The notes: generated from the sequence alone by a model not told the origin. Positions 1-4,805 are shown, numbered from the stretch's first letter. The stretch: DNA of 5,193 nucleotides from an uncultured Treponema sp. (GCA_934699065.1 CAKUWD010000201.1:1-5193); one strand, 5' to 3'. Numbers and translations: made by a program.

Positions 1-548
1 ATGTATTTATTTCCTTTGAAGTGGCGGAGGGCTTCGGCAAGAGAGTGGACGGTGCGGCCAAACTTAAGGTCGCCGCAGAAGCCTACAGTGTGGTTCTCAA
101 GACCACCCAGCAGCTGGCGGATTGTTACCAGGTCTGTGAGTGTCTGTGTAGGGTGGTAGTGGCCGCCGTCTCCCGCGTTGATAATCGGGCAGGCAGAATA
201 CTTGCTTGCCAGCAGTGCCGCACCCTCTTTCGGAGTTCGCATTGCAATAACATCTGCATAGCTTGAAACTACGCGGATTGTGTCGGCAAGTGTTTCGCCC
301 TTTACAGTCGAAGTGTTGTCGGCATCAGAAAAGCCTTCTACCGAGCCGCCCAGTCGCAGCATGGCCGCCTCAAAGCTGAGCCTTGTCCTGGTGCTTGGCT
401 CAAAAAAAAGTGTCGCAAGAATTTTCCCGCGACACACATCTTGAAATGATTTAGGATCAACAATAATCTGCTCAGCCAAAGAACAAATTTCTTCGATTTC
501 TGAAACCGAAAGATCATCCGGCTGAATTAAATGACGACCAGTTAGCAT
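1..548 (-). CDS. pyrB: Aspartate carbamoyltransferase catalytic chain, N-terminal part (runs off the left edge)
   Basis: Catalyses carbamoyl phosphate + L-aspartate to N-carbamoyl-L-aspartate + phosphate, the first committed step of pyrimidine synthesis, in the cytoplasm. The 182 complete codons visible cover the carbamoyl-phosphate domain and the start of the next one. Family motifs appear in order: FFEPSTRTR (about residues 48-56, phosphate binding), STVKGETLADT (about 80-90, with the mobile-loop Ser and Lys), MRTPKEGA, NAGDGGHYHPTQTL (His and Gln that contact the carbamoyl group) and GDLKFGRTVHS. All the expected active-site residues in this part are present. The start is ATG at 546-548, with GGAG ending six bases upstream. 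The remaining C-terminal 120 or so residues, including the aspartate domain, lie outside the window, so I cannot tell whether a regulatory pyrI gene or a fusion follows. Its GC content is clearly higher than that of the exported-protein gene upstream. Ornithine carbamoyltransferase is unlikely because the HPTQTL and GRTVHS contexts match the aspartate enzyme. Confidence 0.97.
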   Translation of the reverse strand, partial: MLTGRHLIQPDDLSVSEIEEICSLAEQIIVDPKSFQDVCRGKILATLFFEPSTRTRLSFEAAMLRLGGSVEGFSDADNTSTVKGETLADTIRVVSSYADVIAMRTPKEGAALLASKYSACPIINAGDGGHYHPTQTLTDLVTIRQLLGGLENHTVGFCGDLKFGRTVHSLAEALRHFKGNKY

Positions 549-574
549 TGGTTACTCCGTATAAATTTTCTTTG

Positions 575-603
575 ATATTATCAGAAAATACAGAGTTAGA
601 CAA
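575..603 (-). promoter_or_regulatory. Sigma-70-type promoter of pyrB
   Basis: Read on the minus strand, there is a -35 box TTGTCT (598-603), exactly 17 bases of spacer, then a -10 box TAATAT (575-580). Transcription should begin near 567-569, giving a 5' leader of only about 20 bases that contains the GGAG ribosome site. Such a short leader leaves no room for a PyrR-type attenuator or other riboswitch, so any pyrimidine control would have to act at initiation or by start-site choice. I see no good terminator between the upstream gene's stop (637) and this promoter, so some read-through into pyrB is possible. Confidence 0.7.
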
Positions 604-636
604 TAATTAATCATTCCATAAAAACTTATCTTTTCA

Positions 637-1701
637 TTATCCTTCAATGATGTCCATAGTAATTATTCCTACATTTTCATCAAATTTGATAGAGTCAATA
701 ATTCCAGTAATTTCTGTACTTGCGCCACTGCTTAAATCTATAAAATCCTCATTATTTGTAAAATAACTGAGCATACAAGATGTCGCTTCTGCAATTACCA
801 TATATTTCTTTTTACCTGTTCCGGAAATATTTTTATCAACACTTGAGAAAACTATTGGCATCGTCACTTTTTTTCCAACAAGACCTGTCTTAGTAAGATA
901 TCTTTCAAACTGCAGTTTATTATTTGAATTCTTTCCAACCAGTGCAAGTATTCCCGTATTACATAAAACAGCCTCATCTTCAGTGAATTTATTGTTGATC
1001 AAGAAATTACCAAATTCACCTTTCGCAAGATTATCTGCAATCAGAGTCATCATTGTTTTGCTTGTAATAAATTCCTTATCCTGAATTACTTTTGTTTCAG
1101 TCAGGTATTTTACAAATTCTCCATCCGCAGAATCTTTTGCAATTAAAGACAGAATTCTTGTATTCTTTATTACCCTAGAATCATTAATTAAATCTGCATC
1201 TTTTAAGAAACTTATAAAAGCTCCTTTAGAATTTCCAAGTCTAAAGTCAGAATTTTCAATATATGAAATAATAAAATCTTTACAATCAGTATCTGATAAC
1301 GAACCGATTCTTGCAGTTATCTCATCCTTCATTTGCTTGGCATATTGCGAACTGACACTTGCAGGAGTGCTTGCAGCGGATCCCTTCTTTTTACCATTTT
1401 TGTCACTTACTGTAGAAGAAACATTTGAAAGATTTACAGAGAAATCAGAACCTTCATTCACAACTCTACAAGTAAAATCATAACGAGTATAGCCAAACAT
1501 CTTGACTATAAAGGCACCGGAAAATTCATACTCTTGTGCAAAAACATCAACTTTTCTAAAGTCTGTATCAAGAATCTCCCAAGCCTTTGACGGTTCCGTT
1601 GCAAACTTATAAACCCCAACAAAAAATTTGGATGCTGATACCTGTGCAAATAGCGCACAACCCATTAACAAAGAAAAAGCTAAAGCTGCTAATTTTTTCA
1701 T
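637..1701 (-). CDS. Exported protein of unknown function with tandem ~34-residue repeats
   Basis: I do not recognise the family. The 354-residue product starts with a clear export signal: MKK, then a hydrophobic stretch to about residue 22. Cleavage could be by signal peptidase I, after ALFA (19) or VSA (23). Alternatively LLMGC at 11-15 is a relaxed spirochaetal lipobox and would make it a lipoprotein. The hydrophobic residues after the cysteine make the first option somewhat more likely. Residues 24-95 form a beta-rich N-terminal domain. A Lys/Ser-rich linker (about 97-118, including KNGKKKG) precedes a mostly helical repeat region at about 162-278. A C-terminal beta-rich domain (about 279-354) ends in IIEG. 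The start is well supported: a perfect AGGAGG lies five bases upstream of ATG at 1699-1701. The gene is divergent from the HTH regulator at 1814 and precedes pyrB, which has its own promoter. The coding sequence is strikingly AT-rich. It is probably a periplasmic or surface protein; its role is unknown. Confidence 0.85.
   Translation of the reverse strand: MKKLAALAFSLLMGCALFAQVSASKFFVGVYKFATEPSKAWEILDTDFRKVDVFAQEYEFSGAFIVKMFGYTRYDFTCRVVNEGSDFSVNLSNVSSTVSDKNGKKKGSAASTPASVSSQYAKQMKDEITARIGSLSDTDCKDFIISYIENSDFRLGNSKGAFISFLKDADLINDSRVIKNTRILSLIAKDSADGEFVKYLTETKVIQDKEFITSKTMMTLIADNLAKGEFGNFLINNKFTEDEAVLCNTGILALVGKNSNNKLQFERYLTKTGLVGKKVTMPIVFSSVDKNISGTGKKKYMVIAEATSCMLSYFTNNEDFIDLSSGASTEITGIIDSIKFDENVGIITMDIIEG
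868..1218 (-). repeat. Tandem protein repeats within the exported protein
   Basis: Three consecutive units and a partial fourth can be aligned by eye in the product of the 637..1701 gene: residues 162-195, 196-229, 230-264 and 265-278. Each unit begins with an F-x-x-[FY]-L motif (FISFL, FVKYL, FGNFL, FERYL). The complete units then carry an acidic or polar turn, a threonine- or serine-containing segment (KNTRILSLIAK, SKTMMTLIAD, CNTGILALVGK), and end near a Gly-Glu or Leu-Gln. Period is 34, 34 and 35 residues. The pattern suggests a pair of short helices per unit stacked as a solenoid, similar in spirit to TPR, Sel1 or ankyrin repeats but not matching their consensus. A degenerate earlier copy may begin at residue 143 (FIISYIENSDF). 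Confidence 0.65.
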
Positions 1702-1735
1702 AAAATCCTCCTAAAATTTTATAAACAACATTTCT

Positions 1736-1764
1736 TATACTAGATTTAGTATATTACCAATATA
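1736..1764. promoter_or_regulatory. Two adjacent inverted repeats in the divergent intergenic region (candidate operator)
   Basis: The 112 bases between the exported-protein gene (minus) and the HTH regulator (plus) are very AT-rich. Two inverted repeats lie almost end to end: TATACTA-GATT-TAGTATA at 1736-1753 (perfect 7-base arms) and TATATT-ACC-AATATA at 1750-1764 (perfect 6-base arms). The first overlaps a possible -10 (TATAAG, minus strand, 1734-1739) for the exported-protein gene. A small HTH protein encoded next door would plausibly bind such a dyad. I could not assign a convincing -35/-10 pair for either direction. AT-rich DNA gives short palindromes by chance, so the operator reading is an inference. 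Confidence 0.35.
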
Positions 1765-1813
1765 TCAAATTATAAAATGTTTTTAAAGTCAAAATTATAT
1801 CAAAATTAGTAGA

Positions 1814-2164
1814 ATGGATTTAGAGCACATTGTAATTGAAAATATAAAAAGAATTAGAAAAGAGAAGCACATCACTCAGGAAAAGCTTGCAGAATATTGT
1901 GAGACCTCGGTAAGTTATATCGGTTTAATGGAAACCTATAAAAACATTCCAAAACTTTCGACAATTGAACGAATTGCCGAAGCCCTTAATATTCCCGTTC
2001 TAGACTTATTTGCATTGCAAAATGATTCAAATACCAGTAAAAAAAGCAACAAGACGCAAGAAACGTTAGAAAACAAACGAAAAGAAAAACTCTTAAACCA
2101 TCTGAAAAAAGAACTGGTAGAGAAGATTTCAGATAACATTGATGATATCTTTGAAAAGATATAA
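1814..2164 (+). CDS. XRE-family helix-turn-helix transcriptional regulator
   Basis: A 116-residue DNA-binding protein. Residues about 8-65 form a Cro/C1-type HTH domain: IKRIRKEKHITQEKLAEY supplies helix 1 and the start of helix 2, TSVSYIGLME is the recognition helix, and PKLSTIERIAEALNIPVLDLF supplies helices 4 and 5. The remainder (about 70-116) is a highly charged Lys/Glu-rich tail, probably a helix that mediates dimerisation, with no enzymatic or peptidase domain. The protein is therefore a simple repressor or activator type. The start at 1814 fits the usual short lead-in before the HTH, but there is no clear Shine-Dalgarno upstream (the preceding bases are AATTAGTAGA), so translation may be weak. 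It is transcribed divergently from the exported-protein gene and converges on the three-gene operon at 2208-3119, with a 43-base gap lacking a convincing terminator. Its target is unknown; autoregulation and control of the divergent gene through the dyads at 1736-1764 is the simplest guess. Confidence 0.88.
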   Translation: MDLEHIVIENIKRIRKEKHITQEKLAEYCETSVSYIGLMETYKNIPKLSTIERIAEALNIPVLDLFALQNDSNTSKKSNKTQETLENKRKEKLLNHLKKELVEKISDNIDDIFEKI

Positions 2165-2207
2165 AGGCTAAGAATAGTTTTATAACTAAATCCCCATATA
2201 GCGATTT

Positions 2208-2423
2208 TTACATTCTTACCGTTTCCAGTATCATCTGTCCAAGCACTTTGTAATCAAGATATTGAATACCATACTGTCCCTGAGCAATTTTATCTGCAAG
2301 TTTACTTTTGTAATACAAATCCATTGCATCTGTTAATTGGATATTCTGTTTTTCTGCTATATAAGAAATCACTCTTTCTTCGAGGCGTTCCTGATAGTTC
2401 TTTTCTAATGCTTCATCATTCAT
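2208..2423 (-). CDS. Small conserved-type protein, third gene of the DUF3791/DUF3990 operon
   Basis: A 71-residue, probably helical cytoplasmic protein without signal or membrane segment. The N-terminus is acidic/basic and probably helical (EKNYQERLEERVISYIAEK). It is followed by QLTDAMDLYYKSKLADKI and GQYGIQYLDYKVLGQMILE. I recall proteins with a YYxSKLA...YGIQYLD pattern next to DUF3791/DUF3990 genes in other bacteria, but know of no assigned function. Its layout (L-T-x-A-M-x-x-x-Y-Y-K-S near the middle, hydrophobic C-terminal helix) resembles that of the DUF3791-type protein at 2904-3119, so it may be a distant relative. The start at 2421-2423 overlaps the end of the upstream gene by eight bases. 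A strong GAGGTG ribosome site lies seven bases upstream, inside that gene, showing translational coupling. In a toxin-antitoxin reading it would be a candidate antitoxin or accessory subunit; this is inference. Confidence 0.8.
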   Translation of the reverse strand: MNDEALEKNYQERLEERVISYIAEKQNIQLTDAMDLYYKSKLADKIAQGQYGIQYLDYKVLGQMILETVRM

Positions 2424-2907
2424 GAATCTTCACCTCTTCAGAAGAGTAAAAAATCAAAAGTTGGTCAATTGCTTTTTGAGTTATGAATGCGGTCTGATCA
2501 TAATTCGGATATGTTTTAATTTCTTTGATGGCTCTTTCTTTATCCCAAAGTCCGCTATGATACATATCCACAACTCGGAAAACTTTATCATTTGCGACTT
2601 TGCCGGAAATCAAATCATATTTTTTAAAATCCTCACCACCATCTCTACAATGACAGACAAAATCTATCCATTCAGATAAATCATCTCCAAAATCCTTATG
2701 AACTAATCCGGTAAACTCATTTTTCATCTGATAGATATTAATTATTGCTATATTTTTTCCTTTAATAACGGCTTTTCGTTTTGCCCAGACTTCTGCCTGC
2801 GCTTTATTTGTTGTAACATAAAAGCCTTTTCCAAAATCGAGTGGTCTAAGAGAATGCAATGTATCAGGCTTTTCTACAACTTCCGCTGAACCGTGATAAA
2901 CTATCAT
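2416..2907 (-). CDS. DUF3990-family protein, putative ADP-ribosyltransferase-like enzyme
   Basis: The 163-residue product matches what I know of DUF3990. It has an N-terminal VYHGS (H5), then LRPLDFGKGFYVTTNKAQAEVWAKRK (G28-F29-Y30), a central YDLISGKVANDKVF (97-110) and a C-terminal FITQKAIDQLLIF (141-153). The His in YHGS, the Tyr in GKGFYVT and a late polar residue (Q144 in TQKAI) are spaced like the H-Y-[E/D/Q] triad of ADP-ribosyltransferases of the diphtheria-toxin/PARP type. I recall DUF3990 being placed in that superfamily, but cannot confirm it here. The likely chemistry would be transfer of ADP-ribose from NAD to an unknown target. The protein is cytoplasmic, with no export signal. 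Its ATG overlaps the stop of the DUF3791-type gene by four bases (ATGA), and its own end overlaps the next gene by eight. AGAGGA lies about eight bases upstream of the start. The tight packing with two small proteins suggests a toxin-antitoxin-like module. Confidence 0.85.
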   Translation of the reverse strand: MIVYHGSAEVVEKPDTLHSLRPLDFGKGFYVTTNKAQAEVWAKRKAVIKGKNIAIINIYQMKNEFTGLVHKDFGDDLSEWIDFVCHCRDGGEDFKKYDLISGKVANDKVFRVVDMYHSGLWDKERAIKEIKTYPNYDQTAFITQKAIDQLLIFYSSEEVKIHE

Positions 2908-3119
2908 ACAGAAATTCCTCTTGTAATCAGATAGTCTTCTATATCGCCAACAACAAAAGCGGTTCCTTGAGTATGGAGAATATCATAATATGGAACAAGA
3001 AACTTATTAATACAGTCTGAGTCTTTGAGTTTTTTATAAACAACAGATGGAAGCTGAGACCATTTGTCTGCACAAGCATGAAGCATATAAATTACAAATT
3101 CAAATGTATCTTTGCTCAT
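2904..3119 (-). CDS. DUF3791-type small protein, first gene of the operon
   Basis: A 71-residue cytoplasmic protein that I assign to the DUF3791 type. The characteristic parts are an N-terminal helix FEFVIYMLHACADKW (6-20), a central SVVYKKLKDSDCINKFLVPYYDILHTQG (25-52) with the YDxLHTQG signature, and VVGDIEDYLITRG (56-68). The family is uncharacterised as far as I know, but it repeatedly sits directly upstream of DUF3990 genes, as here. The start is ATG at 3117-3119, with GGAGGT eight bases upstream and an extended -10 promoter just beyond. The stop shares four bases with the start of the DUF3990-type gene, so the two are almost certainly co-translated. In the toxin-antitoxin reading, the first gene and best-supported partner would be the neutralising protein; this is inferred from gene order and size only. 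Confidence 0.85.
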   Translation of the reverse strand: MSKDTFEFVIYMLHACADKWSQLPSVVYKKLKDSDCINKFLVPYYDILHTQGTAFVVGDIEDYLITRGISV

Positions 3120-3142
3120 ATTTATCTACCTCCATTATTTTT

Positions 3143-3151
3143 ATTATAGCA
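3143..3151 (-). promoter_or_regulatory. Extended -10 promoter of the DUF3791/DUF3990 operon
   Basis: On the minus strand TGC-TATAAT occupies 3143-3151, a consensus -10 with the TGn extension. No good -35 lies at the right distance (the best is TAGAAA at 3166-3171), which is usual for extended -10 promoters. The expected start near 3136 leaves a leader of about 17 bases carrying GGAGGT. The promoter lies just downstream of the terminator at 3181-3207, so the operon is insulated from fabV/ter transcription. Confidence 0.65.
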
Positions 3152-3169
3152 TATAAAAAATGGGATTTC

Positions 3170-3207
3170 TATAAATAAACAAAGCGATGACTCTACATCA
3201 TCGCTTT
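3170..3207 (-). terminator. Rho-independent terminator of fabV/ter (hairpin works on both strands)
   Basis: There is a perfect 10-base inverted repeat, AAAGCGATGA (3181-3190) and TCATCGCTTT (3198-3207), with a 7-base loop. Read on the minus strand, the stem is followed by a T-rich run (GTTTATTTAT), which suits termination of fabV/ter about 100 bases after its stop. On the plus strand the stem ends in five Ts, so it can also stop transcription from the other side, although no plus-strand gene ends here. Confidence 0.8.
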
Positions 3208-3220
3208 TTAATAATTATAT

Positions 3221-3292
3221 GGATTGCTTCGCTACGCTCGCAATGACGAGGGCTGTATCCGCGATTACGGAGTATGCTCTTGTCATGACGAG
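3221..3292. repeat. GC-rich dispersed-type intergenic repeat downstream of fabV/ter
   Basis: Non-coding DNA between the fabV/ter stop and its terminator is GC-rich in an otherwise AT-rich stretch. The left end, read on the minus strand, is GTCATTGCGAGCGTAGCGAA followed by GCAATCC. I recall this as a very common dispersed palindromic repeat core in several unrelated bacterial genomes. ATTGC (3223-3227) pairs with GCAAT (3240-3244). The right end holds a near-perfect palindrome around GTCATGAC (3282-3289, extending to CTTGTCATGACGAG), and TGACGAG occurs at both ends (3244-3250 and 3286-3292). Only one copy is in the window, so its boundaries and dispersed nature rest on memory and on internal symmetry. 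Confidence 0.5.
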
Positions 3293-3301
3293 TAGCTATA
3301 A

Positions 3302-4555
3302 TTAAATCTGATCCATTCTTGGAACATCAGCAGTATAATCTACCCCTGCAACATCAAAACCGTTTGTGGCGTAGAAGTCGTGCTTGTAGCCGGCGAGGTC
3401 ACACACTTCGTTGATGTTGTCGTTGTTTACGCTGGCCATGAGCTTATCAACTTCTGCCTGAACATCTGCCTGCATTTCCCAGTCGTCTACGCGGATGCGG
3501 TTTTCTTCATCAACAGGAACCTTGCCTGCAGCATTGTTGTCGCCTGTGTAAAGACGCTCAGCAAAAAGGCGCTCCATCTGCTCGATACAGCCTTCGTGAG
3601 TTCCCTTTGCCTTCATTACCTTGAAAAGGATTGAAAGGTAGAGAGAGATGATTGGGATAACAGCAGAAGAACGAGTTACCAGTCCCTTGTTTACAGAAAC
3701 ATAAGCGGCACCGCCGAGCTCATCACCCAGCTTCTTGTTCAATTCATGAGCAGTAGCCTCAAGGTGCTTTTTAGCCTGACCGATTGTTCCATCGCGGTAA
3801 ATAGCGTGGCTCAACTCTGGTCCGATGTATGAATAAGCAACTGTACGGCAGCCTTCGGCAAGAACTCCTGCAGCAGACAACTGATCAATCCAGAGCTTCC
3901 AGTCTTCACCGCCCATTACCTTTACAGTGTTTGCAATTTCTTCTTCGTTAGCAGGCTCAGCAGCGCTCTCCTTGAGGGAATCAGTCAAAATATCAATACC
4001 AAGACCTGCATATGTTTTACCAATTGGTTTGATAACTGATTTATAAAGTACGTGAGCACCAGTTTCGCTGTTAGGGTCAATCTTGTCCGGGTCGCTGCGT
4101 ACAGGAGAAGCAAGTGAGTAAACGATAAGGTCAAACTTCTTACCTGCCTTCTTTGCTTCTTCAATAATCATTTTTCTTGTTTCGTGGCTGAAAGCATCAG
4201 CGCTGAAAGTTTCTGTGAACAAACCTTCTGCCTTAGCAGCGCGGTCAAATGCCAGATTATTGTACCAGCCAGGAGTTCCGCCCTTGGTCTCTGTTCCGGC
4301 CTTTTCAAAAGAAACACCAATTGTATCTGCGCCATATTCGAATGCAGCAGAAATGCGCGATGCAAGTCCATAACCTGTAGAGCAGCCCAAAACAAGAACA
4401 AACTTAGGACCGTTTCCACCCTCTTTCAAGTTCTTTGTTCCGCGCTTAGCCTTCTGAGCCTTTACGTATGCAATCTGATTTTCAACTTCTTTAGCGCATC
4501 CAATCGGGTGAGCGTTAAGACACATGTTCGAACGAACCATTGGTTTGATAATCAT
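3302..4555 (-). CDS. fabV: Trans-2-enoyl-CoA / enoyl-ACP reductase (FabV/Ter family)
   Basis: NADH-dependent reduction of a trans-2-enoyl thioester to the saturated acyl thioester. FabV members finish each round of fatty-acid elongation. The closely similar T. denticola Ter reduces crotonyl-CoA to butyryl-CoA, so 'ter' may be the better name. The 417-residue product is complete. It opens with MIIKPMVRSNMCLNAHPIGC. It carries the nucleotide-binding GCSTGYGLASR (57-67), SFEKAG (82-87, the acidic residue favouring NADH), DAFS (120-123) and YSLASP (146-151). It also has MGGEDW, the catalytic Y-x8-K (Y253 and K262 in IYRDGTIGQAKK), SVNKGLVTRSSAVIP (287-301) and LFKVMKAKGTHEGCIEQ (310-326). The start is set at 4553-4555 by homology and by AGGAG ten bases upstream. 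The open frame extends to an ATG at 4678, but those 41 codons are the translated repeat. It is about 20 residues longer than Ter of T. denticola as I recall it, partly from extra residues around 155-168 and 338-345. It is monocistronic, with its own promoter and terminator. Confidence 0.97.
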   Translation of the reverse strand: MIIKPMVRSNMCLNAHPIGCAKEVENQIAYVKAQKAKRGTKNLKEGGNGPKFVLVLGCSTGYGLASRISAAFEYGADTIGVSFEKAGTETKGGTPGWYNNLAFDRAAKAEGLFTETFSADAFSHETRKMIIEEAKKAGKKFDLIVYSLASPVRSDPDKIDPNSETGAHVLYKSVIKPIGKTYAGLGIDILTDSLKESAAEPANEEEIANTVKVMGGEDWKLWIDQLSAAGVLAEGCRTVAYSYIGPELSHAIYRDGTIGQAKKHLEATAHELNKKLGDELGGAAYVSVNKGLVTRSSAVIPIISLYLSILFKVMKAKGTHEGCIEQMERLFAERLYTGDNNAAGKVPVDEENRIRVDDWEMQADVQAEVDKLMASVNNDNINEVCDLAGYKHDFYATNGFDVAGVDYTADVPRMDQI

Positions 4556-4580
4556 TTTCCAAAAACTCCTATTTATTTGG

Positions 4581-4728
4581 GCGCAACCCTCACTTCTTTC
4601 GGGTCGGGCGTTCCGCACTTCGCTAACGCTCACCGTCCTCGGCCACGGTGGTTTCGATACGCCCTTCGGGCTACTCAACCACCGCGTCTTGCGGTCGGCT
4701 GCTTCGCAGGTGCTCCATGCCCTTGCGC
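4581..4728. repeat. Structured GC-rich repeat element in the fabV/ter 5' leader
   Basis: About 150 bases of GC-rich DNA sit between AT-rich flanks. The outer ends are a short inverted repeat, GCGCAA (4581-4586) and TTGCGC (4723-4728). Inside lie several nested hairpins: GCGTT (4608-4612) with AACGC (4625-4629); CGGTGGTT (4646-4653) with AACCACCG (4677-4684) enclosing GCCC-TTC-GGGC (4661-4671); and ACCGC (4681-4685) with GCGGT (4691-4695). The central part, read on the minus strand as GGTTGAGTAGCCCGAAGGGC, resembles dispersed palindromic repeats I remember from many bacterial genomes. No transposase is encoded. The open frames crossing it on both strands are Arg/Pro-rich products of repeat DNA, not genes. 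Confidence 0.6.
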
Positions 4729-4729
4729 A

Positions 4730-4757
4730 TTTATAATTTATTTTTACACTTTATCAA
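4730..4757 (-). promoter_or_regulatory. Sigma-70-type promoter of fabV/ter
   Basis: On the minus strand there is a -35 box TTGATA (4752-4757), a 16-base spacer and a -10 box TATAAA (4730-4735). It lies directly upstream of the GC-rich repeat. Transcripts from here would start near 4722-4724 and carry almost the whole repeat in a leader of about 168 bases before the ATG at 4555. No promoter-like pair is visible between the repeat and the gene, where only some 25 bases are available. Confidence 0.55.
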
Positions 4758-4766
4758 AAAATGTCA

Positions 4767-4805
4767 TTTAAAACAAGACAAGGGCCGCCCTTTGGACGGT
4801 CCTTG
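4767..4805 (-). terminator. Rho-independent terminator of the beta-rich protein gene
   Basis: Twelve-base arms CAAGGGCCGCCC (4779-4790) and GGACGGTCCTTG (4794-4805) pair with one mismatch and one wobble around a 3-base loop. Read on the minus strand the stem is followed by TCTTGTTTTAAA, a moderate T-rich tail. It begins 11 bases after the stop at 4816-4818, so it ends that gene's transcript just before the fabV/ter promoter. Confidence 0.75.

Noticed and set aside
21..266. Plus-strand 81-residue open frame at the left end
   Set aside because: It lies antisense within pyrB, whose minus-strand product carries all the expected family motifs. It has no ribosome site and an unlikely composition.
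549..574. Pyrimidine-responsive attenuator ahead of pyrB
   Set aside because: The predicted leader is only about 20 bases, too short for alternative hairpins or a leader peptide.
1936..2139. Minus-strand 67-residue open frame
   Set aside because: It is the antisense shadow of the HTH regulator, with a Phe/Ser-rich product caused by Lys/Glu codons on the other strand.
1814..2164. The HTH protein as the antitoxin of the DUF3990-type gene
   Set aside because: It is on the opposite strand, converges on the operon rather than preceding it, and is nearer in regulatory layout to the divergent exported-protein gene. A trans-acting link cannot be excluded but nothing in the sequence supports it.
2165..2207. 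Shared terminator in the 43-base convergent gap
   Set aside because: Only weak 5-base stems are present (TAGTT-TTAT-AACTA, and AAATC with GATTT), with no GC-rich stem, so I do not call a terminator.
2422..2679. Plus-strand 85-residue open frame
   Set aside because: It is antisense to the DUF3990-type gene and has no ribosome site. The minus-strand reading has conserved motifs and coupled overlaps.
4581..4728. The GC-rich repeat as a complete insertion sequence or MITE
   Set aside because: Inverted ends are only six bases, no flanking target duplication is evident, and no transposase is encoded. I keep it as a repeat of unknown mobility.
4184..4771. Plus-strand 195-residue open frame
   Set aside because: It is antisense to the well-supported fabV/ter gene and then runs through the GC-rich repeat. 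The product has no recognisable domain and the frame has no ribosome site.
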